Source of the DNA: Nothopassalora personata
Taxonomy: Eukaryota; Ascomycota; Dothideomycetes; Mycosphaerellales; Mycosphaerellaceae
NCBI GenBank assembly: GCA_033816765.1
Contig: CM066291.1
Coordinates: 806,001 to 870,000, forward strand
DNA: 64,000 nucleotides
Reading direction: 5' to 3'
This document shows, in pieces, positions 46,650-57,974 of this stretch. Numbering within the stretch: the stretch's first letter is position 1; each line of letters opens with the position of its first letter. A model generated the notes under the pieces. That model had not been told where the DNA came from, made no database searches, and saw only the letters and a program-made list of their open reading frames with translations. The position numbers were made by a program, and so were the translations under genes.

Positions 46650-47894
46650 CCTCCAATTTGACCCCACGGCTCACGGCCGCTCTGCGCAGGTAACTCAACG
46701 ATGGCGCTACTGTACACAGATCGGACAAAAGGACCGCTCCTCGAATATACCAGGCCCAGGATCTCACAGAAATCGATACGGTTGGCCAGATTGACATCAA
46801 TCCCGGGTCATTCTGATCACTGAAATCACAACGATCTGTTCCTACCACAAGTCATTGAAGGTACAAAATCACGATGCATTCGTGACCGGCAGAGACTTTG
46901 CCTAGCAACATCAATCAGATCGCTATTATGAGAGCGTACCTACGAAGCCTACCACAGAACGTTATTGCGGCTTCGAAGGCTGCTTCATGTGCCTAGCCAC
47001 CGGCAATGAAGCGCGTGCTATTTGACCGCGCGCTGCACACAAAAAGCTTGTGCCAGTGATCTAGGCACCGCAAATGACCCCAGCATCGCGGCGAGCTGGT
47101 ACTTGAGCAAATTTCCCCCAATGTTGGTCAAGGAACAGGGGGCAATTGACGGATATAAGTCTTTCATGCTACTACCGTACGTACTGCCATCCCTGGACCT
47201 GAGCATGGAACGACCCAAGTTCGTGAGTACTAGACTTAAATGGCTCCTTAACCATGAGTAAGTGTGGCAACAGAGCAATGACCCGACGTCTTCGTGGGTG
47301 ATGATGAGTCGGGGAAGCTCAAGATAGCCTTGTTTAGACTTTTGAAACACAGCCGTCAGTGCCTGTCGCAGGTCGCAGCAGTCGTAACATCACGCGTGAT
47401 CTCCGGGTCGGCCCTGGTCGGCCCTGGTCGGTGTTGTCTCGCTCTCCAGGCTCCGTTGGTTTAGTCGTTGCCGCCTAGCTTTTTGACCCTCGACTGTGAG
47501 CAGTGTTTCACAACCCTATAACGATCATACAATCTTGAAACTGATATCATAGAAAAGAGCGTAGTCTCTTCTCTCTGCCAATCGCCCTTCTCTGTTGTCG
47601 AGAACATAATGCGGTACTAACAGGTATTCAAAGATGGAGACTTTATCGAGGGCGGCGATGATTAAACCGACCGCGCCTCGTCCCGGCGAGCCATTGGGAG
47701 ATCGTCCCCAGATCCCAACCTGGCGGCTTCCATTCATCTACGTGGATCATCTTGCCATCGCATACCTTGCCCGGGACTACGGTACGACATCGCAATATGT
47801 GGCAACACCAGCAACAGCTGTTTATAGCCGCTGGGTTACACTCGATTCTTAAGTAACTACTTGTCGGGCGTTTACAACCCAACAGTCATTCATC
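46650..47894. other. Intergenic between VPS36 and the MOSC gene
   Basis: 1.2 kb, no gene. A short direct repeat GGTCGGCCCT occurs twice near 47405-47430. The distal part should hold the MOSC-gene promoter. Confidence 0.4.
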
Positions 47895-49232
47895 ATGGAG
47901 TGGCTGGCTGTGGCATTTCTGGAGCACTATTGGACATACTTACATTCGATCAAAGGATCTTTGGCGCTTGTGTTGTTGGCAATACTGGTTATTGTTCTGC
48001 GAAGAAGACGAGCTGCCGAGCAGTCGAACAGTCCAACGACAGAGTACATACCAGGTTGTTTTCGAGCTGGTCTGCGAAGAAGTCGACTCGATGAAGAACC
48101 TTACACAAGACAAGTAGAACGACGTGATTCGAAGCAAGCTGGTTCGGCATACGTCGAAGCAATCTTCGCTTACCCTGTCAAATCCTGTCGAGGTATAGAG
48201 CTCCCTGCCACAGAGATATCAGGCGCAGGCTTGACTTACGATCGCCTTTTTTCGTTCGCACAACTAGTTCGAAAGGATGATGCTGCCTCGCAGAGCAGTA
48301 CAGAAGTCACACCTCAATGGCGATTCATCACGCAGCGAGAGTATCCAAAGCTTGCCCTTGTGGAAACACAACTCTGGCTTCCAGACCCTCACAACCAACA
48401 ACAGATACCAGGTGCGAACGCCAGTAACGAGTGGGTCGAGAACGGAGGTTGCCTGGTTATCAAGTTCCCAGATGAACGGAACACAATATTGGAGTCGCAG
48501 AGGCATCCCACTTATATCACGATCAAGCTGCCTCTCGAACCTACGGCGCAACGCGCCAAAGCTCAGCAGTATACCCTCGAGAATATGACTGTATGGCTCG
48601 ACAGTCCGTGGTGCATCAACATGACCAACGAGATTAACGAGGAGTCGCTTGCGAAGCTTAGCTCATTCCTGGGCCTGAACGGCACTCTTGGTCTTTTCAG
48701 AAGTAACCCTCGCGACCTACGAAACATTCGGCGGAGTCTTCCTTCGGATCGTCGAGACGAGAAGTTCCAAGTCGGCTTCGTGGACGCCTTCCCAGTACAC
48801 CTTTTGAACATCCACAGCGTGCAAGCCTTGAGCGCTGAAGTCCCATTCGAGCACAAATTGGACCTGTGCCGGTTCAGAGCCAATATCGTCGTAGCAGGAA
48901 TATCGGCATATGACGAAGACAGATGGAAGCGGGTTGTGTTCGGCGAAACGGTCGACGCAGACACAAACACAATCGTACCGGCATCGCATCATGTTGCTTG
49001 CAGGACGGCCAGATGTGTTCTTGTCAACGTAGATCAGGACACCGGTGTGCAAGACAGGAAGGAGCCTTTCAAGACACTCAAGAGAACACGGCAGGTGGAC
49101 GAAGGAGCGAAGCCGCATCCATGTTTCGGGTTGTCGATGATGCCGCTTTTCCAGCGCGGCGTGGTGCGAGTTGGAGATCGGATAGAGATCATCGAGACCG
49201 GTGAGCATTTCTACGAGAAGATGTTCAGCTAG
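47895..49232 (+). CDS. Membrane-anchored MOSC-domain protein (mARC-like)
   Basis: 445 aa, intronless. An N-terminal membrane anchor (about 20-37, GSLALVLLAILVIVL, followed by Arg-rich residues) precedes a MOSC N-terminal beta-barrel (about 85-180, AIFAYPVKSCRGIELPAT) and the catalytic MOSC domain (about 290-440). Cys374, in TARCVLVNVDQDTG, aligns with the Cys that binds molybdenum cofactor in mARC proteins. mARC enzymes sit on the outer mitochondrial membrane and, with cytochrome b5 and its reductase, reduce N-hydroxylated compounds. The anchor layout matches mARC; the location and activity are inference. Confidence 0.9.
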   Translation: MEWLAVAFLEHYWTYLHSIKGSLALVLLAILVIVLRRRRAAEQSNSPTTEYIPGCFRAGLRRSRLDEEPYTRQVERRDSKQAGSAYVEAIFAYPVKSCRGIELPATEISGAGLTYDRLFSFAQLVRKDDAASQSSTEVTPQWRFITQREYPKLALVETQLWLPDPHNQQQIPGANASNEWVENGGCLVIKFPDERNTILESQRHPTYITIKLPLEPTAQRAKAQQYTLENMTVWLDSPWCINMTNEINEESLAKLSSFLGLNGTLGLFRSNPRDLRNIRRSLPSDRRDEKFQVGFVDAFPVHLLNIHSVQALSAEVPFEHKLDLCRFRANIVVAGISAYDEDRWKRVVFGETVDADTNTIVPASHHVACRTARCVLVNVDQDTGVQDRKEPFKTLKRTRQVDEGAKPHPCFGLSMMPLFQRGVVRVGDRIEIIETGEHFYEKMFS

Positions 49233-49529
49233 AGGATTCAGCCACAAGACAACATTACTCCTGCCTATGTGCATCCGGGCATTCCCACAGTATGGCTAAC
49301 TCCGATTGAGGCAATGTCGACAACTTTTCGAGGTATTGATTGGTCGCTTAGTCGAGGACCGCTGTGCGGTGTGCAGAAGTACCAGATGGGTTTGAGCCGC
49401 CGAGCCGTGCCATCTCTTCACTTTCAGATTTGGTTTGTGGCACTAGTGCTATTGAAGCTCAACGCGCTTGACAGCACCTCTCCTCTCGAGCTAGAGCTCC
49501 ACCGCACGAGGCTGTAGATATCATCCAAC

Positions 49530-51248
49530 AGCAAGTGCGATAGACACGGCCCTCAGATATGCATCGAGAGCTCTTAGCTACATCACCCCTGGTGTCAAAC
49601 TTCCGCCCAACCTGGAAAAGCGCACTGTCAAGAGACATGAGAAGCAGCATGACCATGGATGAAAAGGTCACAAAGGAGCGAAGCTGTACAAACCACAACC
49701 GCCGCCTCGTAAGCCATCGTAGAAGCCTCCACGTGCCCACGATCTACCTCATGAGCTGCAGAACTGTACGATGACCATCACCTCAGCTTGCCAACGAGCA
49801 CTATACGGCGTGTTATTTTTGATGATCAATGACTCCGTGAACGCAGTCGTACTCTTTGAGCAAGTTGACCTTTTCGCCCAACTATATTTCAGCAGCTACC
49901 TTGCTGCTTTCGCGCCAAATGTGCCACCAGACACAGCGCCGATCGTTCTCAGTATCGGGGTCGCCCAGACTTCAGTCGCCGTGGACGATCCCAATAACCA
50001 GGGAGGAACCACTACCGATATTGCTTTCACTAAAGCGCTGGTGTATCCGCAGGACGTGGTCAACTATCAAGTCGACTACCAGTCGAAGGCACGGACGTCC
50101 TTGAGCCCAGCAACACTTTCAATACGTTCCTGGATGCTATTGATGGCTCTTAATGGAGCTACACGGCCTTCGGGATCAATCCAGTATATCTCGATCCTAG
50201 CCAGGATGGGTACCAAAGACAACTGCAGTGCGGCATATACCAGCCCACGCGCGTGATCAGGATCGGATACTCGCGAATCGAGACGGGTCCACCGGCGAAC
50301 TACTTTCGCATCAATGCAACGAGTTCATGAAGCCGGGCCTGCAGGGACACACCATTTTGATATCGTTTGATCCCTATGGTGTCGCATCGGCTCCTGGTGA
50401 ATACCACGAGGCTTTACAGACGAACTATATTGACAGCAATACAGGTGATCCAACTGAGAGCGGTTGTCTGTCAGACAACGGACAGAATGAGACAATCTAC
50501 AACCCTTCTACCAAGGAGGCTGCCCATGGTATGCACAGTACCTCCGTTTCCGTACTTACATGGCTGCCTTGCTGCAGGTTTACCCCGGTAGGAGGCACCC
50601 AGCTCCCTGACAATGCTATCGTGTACGACCATGAAGTCGGTTTACGAAAATAAAACGACGGACTTCACCCGACGACCCTCCTGCGATCGCATTCTTCATA
50701 TGTGGCGGCGGCTTCTCGAACGTCTTCAGCGTGCCGAGATATCAAAAGTCGGCCATCAAGTCATATCTAGGGAAGCATGACCTGAAAGTCGCATCTTACG
50801 TCGTGAATAATAATGGCTCCCAATGCCTCCAATATCGGCGAGAACGGGGGCGTCTACACCAGAGCCGGCCGAGGATTGCCAGATGTATCTGCCGATGGGG
50901 CTAATATGGCCAACTTCTTCAATGGTACTGCAGGCCTCAACGACGGACCTCAGATATCTACCACGATATGGGCAGCTGTTGTGACATTGATCAACCAACA
51001 ACGCACGAAGGCTGGCAAGTGCCTTGTCGGATTCATCAACACAGCCCTTTACGCGAATTCAGGGATGCTGAATGATATTGTTGGCAACTCAAACCCGAAC
51101 TGTGTCAGCTCTGGCTTCACGGCGCAGCCAGGATGGGTAAGTTACTTCACCATACACGCAAAAGCACCATCTAATCATCACCCATTCATAGGATCCCGCC
51201 ACCGGCCTTGAAACGCCCAACTATTCGAAGTTGTCAAGTATTTCCTGA
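49530..51248 (+). pseudogene. Sedolisin (peptidase S53) pseudogene
   Basis: Pieces of a secreted tripeptidyl-peptidase-type sedolisin appear in order but in changing frames. They are: a prodomain end (LSYITPGVKLPP) with two internal stops before LPHELQNC; the domain start SACQRALYGV; ALVYPQDVVNYQV; TFNTFLDAIDGS followed by a stop; CGIYQPTRVIRIGYS; LQGHTILISFDPYGV; a GGGFSNVFSVPRYQKSAI block; GRGLPDVSADGANMANFF; and a C-terminal VGFINTALYANSGMLNDI region, with a still recognisable last intron (about 51138-51191). The catalytic Glu of the ExxxD motif is replaced (GTTTDIAF) and the GTSxSTP serine motif is degraded to GPQISTT. It is clearly dead as a protease. Confidence 0.88.
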
Positions 51249-51501
51249 GCTGCCAGTAATTGCTAGACCGAAGAAGGCTTTCCCATACTTGGAGGCATAG
51301 ACACGCTGCCATTTCGAAATAACGACTGCACGACAAAGGGTCAAGAAGCCTCTGCAGCAGGAATCACTGCACCTTGCCAGTGTTGCAGTAACTTTCACAG
51401 CTTAAGATTTAAATCTAAAACCCGTCACTACCTTGACTATATCCTATCCAGACCCTCCCTCGTCCACTCGGGAAACACTTCGTCTTTATGCGGCACACCC
51501 A

Positions 51502-51879
51502 TCAATACTCCTTCACCGAGATGCTCTCAAATTGACTACGATTTCCAATCCTCACTCCCTCAGCCTGCACATCTCTCGCATACTCCATCGTCGGCTTGAC
51601 AAAGTGCTTCCTATCGATATTCCTATCCAGCCAGTTCACGAGACTCATCACGTCGAACGCAGCCGGACTTTTCGAAGCCACAGTATGGGGCCTGAATCCA
51701 GCCAGAGCGTCTCCTACCAGCGCCACGTTATCGTCCATGTACAAATTCTTCGGCGAGACATAGTCCACGATCAATTCCCGCCAAACGTACGAGCAGTGGC
51801 TGCTCAGCCATTGCCACAGTCTGGGGGACACGATTGTTATGTAGCTTGCTCCGAACCGACGCGACTCAACAGAACTCAT
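51502..51879 (-). pseudogene. C-terminal fragment of an FAD-binding monooxygenase
   Basis: 125 codons encode NLYMDDNVALVGDALAGFRP followed by HTVASKSPAAFD, the GD-motif region that contacts FAD ribityl in aromatic-ring hydroxylases of the salicylate/2,6-dihydroxypyridine type, and the normal C-terminal continuation (EYARDVQAEGVRIGNRSQF). The N-terminal two thirds, including the GxGxxG dinucleotide motif, is missing; the bases upstream (51880-52160) contain stops in all useful frames. Truncated, probably non-functional. Confidence 0.6.
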
Positions 51880-52163
51880 TCAGTGGGTTCGGCGCGACTG
51901 CACGTGGATCCCACTCCCAAGGCGGCAATACGTCAGAAAGTTTCTCTCATTGGAGGTCCGCGAAGCAAGGGACCTAATCTCGGTGGTGGAAGAAGAGGGC
52001 AGAAAGCTGTGATATAGGCGGCAATGACTTCTGAGATCACTTCCTCAGGCGATGTATCAATTCAGCAATTCTGTCTAGCTGACAGAGCAGCAATATGCGG
52101 AACGCGAAGAATACAAATCGTGGGCATGCCGTATACATCCATGGACGAACATCAGTGCCTCTC

Positions 52164-54152
52164 TCATCTCCAATCTTGACTTGAGCTCCGATGATGTTCA
52201 TTGCTCATGCTTTCGAACTCCATATCGAACTCATCCACCTCAGCGAACTTTTTCTTAGCGTCTTCGAGCTCTTTGCTGAGTGAAGCATCTTGCATCGAGA
52301 CCGAGACTTCTGGTAAGATCGAGTCTTCAGCTTCATCAGCCGATTCATAGTCTTCGTTCTCCTTGTCGGATGTTGCGACTCTGCCGTAAGTCTTGGCTGC
52401 CTTCTTCGTTTTCGATGCAGCCGTGGGCTTGCGGGTTGGAGCCTTCGACGAGCCTCGAACAGTAGCGCCTTTACCTTGCCGTCCTTTCTTCGCGTTCTTG
52501 AGCGGCGTGGCTTTCTTCCGTCGCATCGCGCCACCGAGCTCATCTTCGTCATCTTCCAGGTGGCTGGTGTCAAGTTGGCTGCCTTCCCCATCAGAATCAG
52601 ACTCGAGGTCATATTCCGTCTTCCTGCGGCGAGGCTTCTCGGGAGCTCGTCTCTTTGGCAACAGCGACTGCAGGACAGAAGTAGTCAATGGCTTGACTTT
52701 CTTCCTGGTTTGAGGTTTAGCGGGTTGTGGCGAAATCTGTGTTATTGGCTCGGCAAAGCTATCCATGATCTTCGGATCTTGAGACGCTGGGCTGCTGCTC
52801 AGAGGCTCGGCCAAGGTGATGCTGGGTATGGGATCATCTGCCTGATCTTCCAGCTCTGGCGTGGGCGAGGACAGCACCAGAGGCTCCTCTCGTTCTGTTG
52901 ATGGTATAGCAAACTCATCTTCTTTGTCTGAACCGCGGTGGCGTGTCGACGATGGCTCCGTGGGTGGGGTGGAGGTAGACGGGGAATTGATGACCTGAAC
53001 GTCGGAAGTCTGCGCTGGTAGTGGAGTCGCAGCTCGCGCCGAAGACGACGGTGGTGCTGCGACGTCCTTGCTCGCAGCAGGAAAAACTTCCTCGACAACT
53101 TCCTCGTCGCGTGTTGACTTCCGTCTTTTCGATCGCGAAGAACTCAAAGATACCATGGAGGAAACATTATCGGTAGACTTCCTCTTCTTCGCGCTTGGCT
53201 TCGACTTGTACTCCTCGTCGGCATCGGGCAGCTTGGTCTTTGTGGATGACCTCCGCTGTGCCTTTGTCACTTTAAGTGGCGTGCCTTCGGCTTCAGGAGC
53301 AAAGTCGTCCTCGTTGTCGCTGATGTCAAGATCAAACACACTTGTGTTTTCGATAGTAGTCTCGGCAGCTGCCGTGTTGGCTAGAGAAGGTCTAGCACTG
53401 GCTGTTCGTTGTTGGACCATCTGCAGCATACTGGGCTGTCTCGGCCTTCGCTTGAAGTTCTTCAATGCTAGCATGCTCGCCTCGACGGCGGGTGTGTTCT
53501 GTAGTTTCAACGCAGATCCTGACTGCACAACAGAAGGACGCCTGGCAGTGGTGAGCTTGCCGGGTGGCGGTGGAGATGGCGATAACGAGAAATCCGATCG
53601 CTCCACCGTCTGCTCAGCGGCCTTGTCGGAAGACTTGTGCGCCACCACCATTGTGTCTGAAGATGGCGCTGCGGTCTCTACCACTGCCTTCGGGGCTGTA
53701 TTTGCGCGCTGGCCCTTGGCTGTCGCTTCCATGCGCTGTTTCAGTCCTTCCAGGACTTTGCTCTGCTGCTCATTGTGCACTACCTTCCTGCCTGAACGAG
53801 CGGATCGTCTATTTGGCTTCGCGATCGCCACAGGAGCATCATCACCTTTCGCCAGCTCATCTGTAGTCGTCGGTGCCTCGCTGTCCTGATTGGCGACAGC
53901 GCCGTCCTTGAGCCCCAGGCCACTAGTCATGAGCAACTCGTCAGACGGCTGCTGCCTCTTCTTCGGTCGTCCTCTCCTCGGCTTTGCGTCTTTGATCAAG
54001 TCTTCGGTGTTGCCATCATCTTCATAGACTGGCGCCGTCGATGGTCGCGTCGTGTTGGTCTTCTCCTTCAGCGCGGGTCGGCCTCTGGTCGCTCGAGTCG
54101 CAGGCGCGGGTGCAGGCGCCTGAGTGGACGGCGCGTTGCGCAGTCGTGCCAT
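52164..54152 (-). CDS. AT-hook, low-complexity nuclear protein of unknown function
   Basis: 662 aa from ATG 54152, intronless. Two AT-hook motifs (RGRPALK near residue 24 and RRGRPKKR near 60) imply binding to the minor groove of AT-rich DNA. The rest is largely disordered: many S/T-P sites, basic nuclear-targeting clusters (KKRKSTD, RSKRRKS), and a more structured C terminus with acidic helices (ELEDAKKKFAEVDEFDMEFE). I do not recognise a family. A longer in-frame start at 54272 exists; 54152 fits better because it directly precedes the first AT-hook. It is divergent from the CoA ligase at 54491. Confidence 0.8.
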   Translation of the reverse strand: MARLRNAPSTQAPAPAPATRATRGRPALKEKTNTTRPSTAPVYEDDGNTEDLIKDAKPRRGRPKKRQQPSDELLMTSGLGLKDGAVANQDSEAPTTTDELAKGDDAPVAIAKPNRRSARSGRKVVHNEQQSKVLEGLKQRMEATAKGQRANTAPKAVVETAAPSSDTMVVAHKSSDKAAEQTVERSDFSLSPSPPPPGKLTTARRPSVVQSGSALKLQNTPAVEASMLALKNFKRRPRQPSMLQMVQQRTASARPSLANTAAAETTIENTSVFDLDISDNEDDFAPEAEGTPLKVTKAQRRSSTKTKLPDADEEYKSKPSAKKRKSTDNVSSMVSLSSSRSKRRKSTRDEEVVEEVFPAASKDVAAPPSSSARAATPLPAQTSDVQVINSPSTSTPPTEPSSTRHRGSDKEDEFAIPSTEREEPLVLSSPTPELEDQADDPIPSITLAEPLSSSPASQDPKIMDSFAEPITQISPQPAKPQTRKKVKPLTTSVLQSLLPKRRAPEKPRRRKTEYDLESDSDGEGSQLDTSHLEDDEDELGGAMRRKKATPLKNAKKGRQGKGATVRGSSKAPTRKPTAASKTKKAAKTYGRVATSDKENEDYESADEAEDSILPEVSVSMQDASLSKELEDAKKKFAEVDEFDMEFESMSNEHHRSSSQDWR

Positions 54153-54490
54153 TGCGGATGGTGCGCAGTCGCAATAATGGTCGGTGAATGGTGGTGAATG
54201 TTGGCAGGATGTCGATGACCATGTCAAGTCGCGTCGATTTGCTAGCGCCTGGATCAAAACATGCGAGGTCAAGCCTTTTCGCGCTAACTCCCCAACCCAC
54301 GTGCCTGTGCAAAACCATCACGACCTCGGTACGAACTTCTCCGCCTCTTCACAAACATCAGCAGCTCCGGATAATACTCCATCGACAATGTAGGTCACGC
54401 AACTGAAAAGTCGTGTATAGTAAGTGTTTTCTTCCACCTTCGTGGCATATCGTTTTTCCTTGTCTCCGTCCGCTGCGAAAAGTCAAAAAG
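54153..54490. promoter_or_regulatory. Divergent promoter, AT-hook gene and CoA ligase
   Basis: 338 bp between divergent start codons; no specific sites recognised. Confidence 0.4.
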
Positions 54491-56237
54491 ATGGTTGTGT
54501 GGAAATCTGACCATCCAAACCTGGACAGTAGGTCAACTGGGGACAGCCACCCACTCACGCTCATGCATTGCAGTTCCGACCAATATCACGACTTGGCAAT
54601 GGGTTTTCGAGAGCAATGAGTACTCACCTGTAATCTATGCACCAAAGAACCATGGCTACTACGAAAATGCCATCTCAGAGGAGAGGCTCTACTACTCAAA
54701 AGTCAAAGAAAAAGCCACCCAGCTGAGCTCTGCCCTGATACGAGAGTATGGTCTAAAAGCTGGTGACACAGCCTCGATCTTTGCCGGCAATTCCATCTGG
54801 TATCCCGTTGCATTGTGGTCCATCATACGAGCTGGCGGACGCATCAATGGGGCCTCTCCAGCTTACAATGTAGATGAGATGACTGACGCACTCACGACTG
54901 CGAAGACGAAATTCCTGTTTACGCTCCCTGGCTCTCTAGATGTTGCCCTGGCTGCAGCTGAGAATGTCGGGATGGACAGGACGCATATCTTTCTTCTTGA
55001 GGGCGAACGACGTGGCTTCACCACCATCCACCAGCTGATTGAGACTGGCAGGTGGGATAATGCTGAGCCGCCATATAGTATACCACCAGGAAAGACCAAT
55101 AAGGAAGTCTGTGGATACCTCAACTTCTCCAGCGGCACAACTGGCTTTCCCAAGGCGGTCATGCTCAGTCACCACAACATCATCGCCCCATGCCATCAGC
55201 TACGCCAACTGCAAATTATTGATCCTGGAGAAAGATATTGCTGCTTGGCAGTGACTCCCCTATTCCACATCACAGGGCTGGTACGCTACATACACTACCC
55301 TGTCTTTATGGACGGCAATTGTATCATGCTCCCATCTTTCAACATGGAGTCTATGCTGCAAGCGATTGTTTCATACCGCATACCCGAGCTGATACTGGTG
55401 CCACCGATCGTCATTCGTATCGTTCGAGACCCTGTCGTTGAGAAGTACATGCCCGACCTACTACGGATCGTCAAGCGGTGGTCTTCTGGATCAGCACCAA
55501 CATCACCAGAGATCATACAACTCCTACACAAGAAATTCCCTGATACCGGCTTTCGACAAGGCTACGGAGCCACCGAGTCAACTGCGTGCATCTCATGCCA
55601 TCCGCCCACACATTTCGACTACAAGTACGTCACCACCGCAGGCAAGCTATGTGCCAACACCATCGCCAAAGTCCTCGACCTCAACGACCCCAACAAAGAG
55701 CTTGGCCCGGGCCAGACTGGCGAGATCTGCGCCAGAGGTCCGCAGATTGCTATGGGCTATTTAGATAACCCTACAGCCACAGCAGAAACCTTCGACAAGG
55801 AAGGCTTCTTCCACACCGGCGACGTTGGCCACATCGACGACGAAGGTCTCATCCACATCGAAGACAGGATCAAAGAAATGATCAAAGTCCGAGGGCAGCA
55901 AGTCGCTCCAGCCGAACTTGAAGATGTATTGCAAGGTCACCGAGACGTTGAGGATTGTGCTGTGCTGGGTATTCCGGATGGCTACTCGGGCGAGAAACCG
56001 AAGGCCCATGTGGTCGTTCGCAGGGGAGTCGAGCCGAGTGAAGCCCTTGGACGGCGATTGTTGAAGTCTGTGGTAGAGAAGAAGTCGTCGTATAAGAGGT
56101 TGTTGGAGATTGAGTTCACGGATAGTATACCGAAGTCGCCGACGGGGAAGTTATTGAGACGGATCTTGAAGGCAAATGATAGGAACGCGGGCCGGGTGCG
56201 GGGGTTGACGGTGAGGGAGGAGAGGGCTAAGCTATGA
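54491..56237 (+). CDS. Peroxisomal 4-coumarate/acyl-CoA ligase-like enzyme
   Basis: Exons 54491-54527 and 54574-56237, with a 46-nt intron, give 566 aa. The short first exon (MVVWKSDHPNLD) is needed to give the normal family start KSxxPDxxIP. Adenylation motifs are all present: FSSGTTGFPKAVMLSHHN (P-loop-like), YGATEST, TGDVGHIDDEG, RIKEMIKVRGQQV, and the catalytic Lys in PKSPTGKLLRR. The last three residues are AKL, a type-1 peroxisomal targeting signal. Such enzymes activate fatty, aromatic or other carboxylic acids to CoA esters; the substrate cannot be read. The CTF1/FarA-type regulator of fatty-acid genes lies 1.7 kb downstream. Confidence 0.94.
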
Positions 56238-57834
56238 GGCTTGGTGGTGGGCAATTTTGATGATGATGATTATGATGATGATGGTAGGGTTTTAGACACG
56301 ATAATTTCCAGGTCTAGATGCTGTGGCGTATATGGTACTGTAGAAGCGCAAAGTCATAGTTAGAACTAGGCGCTGTGGCGTGGGGGCGAATACGAGGCTT
56401 GACTGTCAAATGTGAACAGGCTAAGCTATGCGGCTTACGTATGCGCACCAACTTTGGTGACTGATACATGAGCTTTAGGAAGGATCTTACCGATTCTAGG
56501 TTGCAGGTGGCTTTTACGGGTGAAGCGAGACTGCACGCACACTATTTTGACAGATCGTGCCCACGACTTTCCTGAAGTGGCAAGATGAGCCATGACAAGA
56601 GCAATAGATACGGCCATGGCTTTCATCAATTTAAGAGGAGAGCATGATACAGGGATATAAGACAGGCCGATGTAGAGTGCCTTCTCATCAGCAATATATT
56701 AAAGCTTAGGCCAGGAGTTCCCCGTAACATACACTCCACACAAAAGACAGCAGCCTGTTCTGCGTTCTGTGCATGTGAATGTCTGGGGAAGTCTCCTCGG
56801 CACAGCTTGCTGTATGACCTCTGACGCTACTGGAATTGGTGGGTTTGCAATGTGATGTGAAATGTGTGAACCCCCTGCAAGAAGAAGAGACAGTTTGCCC
56901 AAGGACGACGAATTGTGTTGGCAGCGGCGCTTATACGGAGCAAAGAGCTTCATGCTGTTTTGGGGATCAGGGCAGCGAGTTCCATGGATGTGAAGACGAT
57001 CTGCCGTTCATGCCGGTGTACCTCTTAGCGAGGAAATGCTTGGCATGCGATCCGGTGGAGATCATACCATCGAGAAACCACGTTGAAGGCGGTGCTGGTG
57101 AGGAGGATTTTCGCAGGCAGCCAACATGTACGGATGATGGGATGGCAGACATCACCAAGGGTTGGTCATGGCATTTCCTTCCTGCTGGAGATGCAATGCT
57201 ATACACCGCCGGGCGATGTAGGAAAGCTGGAATCGAGGCCACTGATCAATGACCTAATAGCAGGTAAGATGCAGCTATAGGAGAGCGTAAGGAAAGACGA
57301 GAACGATGCATATTGTCATGCTGTTCAACATGATGGCGTTTGGGAGGTGGCCGGGCAACGGGCAGGCTAGCAAGTTGTTCAAAATACCGAGGCATATCGA
57401 GCTTGGGTGAGCAGCGGCAGGCAGCTCGATACGGCAGGATAGGTGCAAGGCACATCGGTCCGCGCCCGACGGCCAGCACTGCACCCCAGCTTCTGTGAAG
57501 ACGGAGATGCAGAATGGTCAGAGTATGGGCGCGGAGTAGTAGTCCACTGTGCGTGCAACGTGAGGCGCAGACCAACCACATCTTCCCCGCATGCTTCCAG
57601 CCCTTGACCAGGCCCTCGACGGGCATCTCACACACTTGTCACGCTGCCAACGACCACTGCCACAGAGTCTTGCTTGCTTGCGCTCCACCTTGAAGTCCAT
57701 ATCCGCGTGTCACAGCTGCTGCCACGAAATACTAATAAGCTGGTGTTGATGAAGGGCGACATCGATATGAGCGACGTGGATGCTATCCCATACGCCTGAG
57801 ACCTGAAACACATACACACACCGACCGCCACCAG
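56238..57834. other. Intergenic upstream of the CTF1/FarA regulator
   Basis: 1.6 kb with a GAT-rich microsatellite near 56258-56284. Only weak coding candidates occur (see 56435-56629). The end nearest 57975 should be the regulator's promoter and leader. Confidence 0.4.
56435..56629 (-). CDS. Possible small secreted protein (64 aa), doubtful
   Basis: The frame begins with MKAMAVSIALVMAHLATSG, which looks like a signal peptide with an SWA-type cleavage site, and continues as a basic tail with a single Cys. A TATAT stretch lies 60-80 bases upstream on the minus strand. No family is recognised and chance is a real alternative. Confidence 0.2.
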   Translation of the reverse strand: MMKAMAVSIALVMAHLATSGKSWARSVKIVCVQSRFTRKSHLQPRIGKILPKAHVSVTKVGAHT

Positions 57835-57966
57835 CAGCACCAGCACCAGCACCAGCACCAGCACCAGCACCAGCACCAGCACCAGCACCAGCACCAGCAC
57901 CAGCACCAGCACCAGCACCAGCACCAGCACCAGCACCAGCACCAGCACCAGCACCAGCACCAGCAC
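57835..57966 (+). repeat. Perfect (CAGCAC)22 hexanucleotide microsatellite
   Basis: 22 uninterrupted copies, 132 bp, ending 8 bases before the ATG of the CTF1/FarA regulator. In that gene's frame it would read Pro-Ala repeats, but an in-frame TGA precedes it without an ATG between, so it lies in the 5' leader. Confidence 0.97.
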
Positions 57967-57974
57967 TTCCCACC

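Noticed and set aside
51433..52017. 194-codon plus-strand open frame
   Set aside because: Runs antisense to the monooxygenase fragment, which has clear family motifs; no motif in this frame.
56699..57250. Two minus-strand frames with some Cys, considered as an effector gene
   Set aside because: No signal peptide leads into the Cys region and no splice model joins them convincingly.
57835..57966. Regular short repeat array that could be mistaken for CRISPR
   Set aside because: No spacers, a 6-bp unit, and a eukaryotic context; it is a microsatellite.
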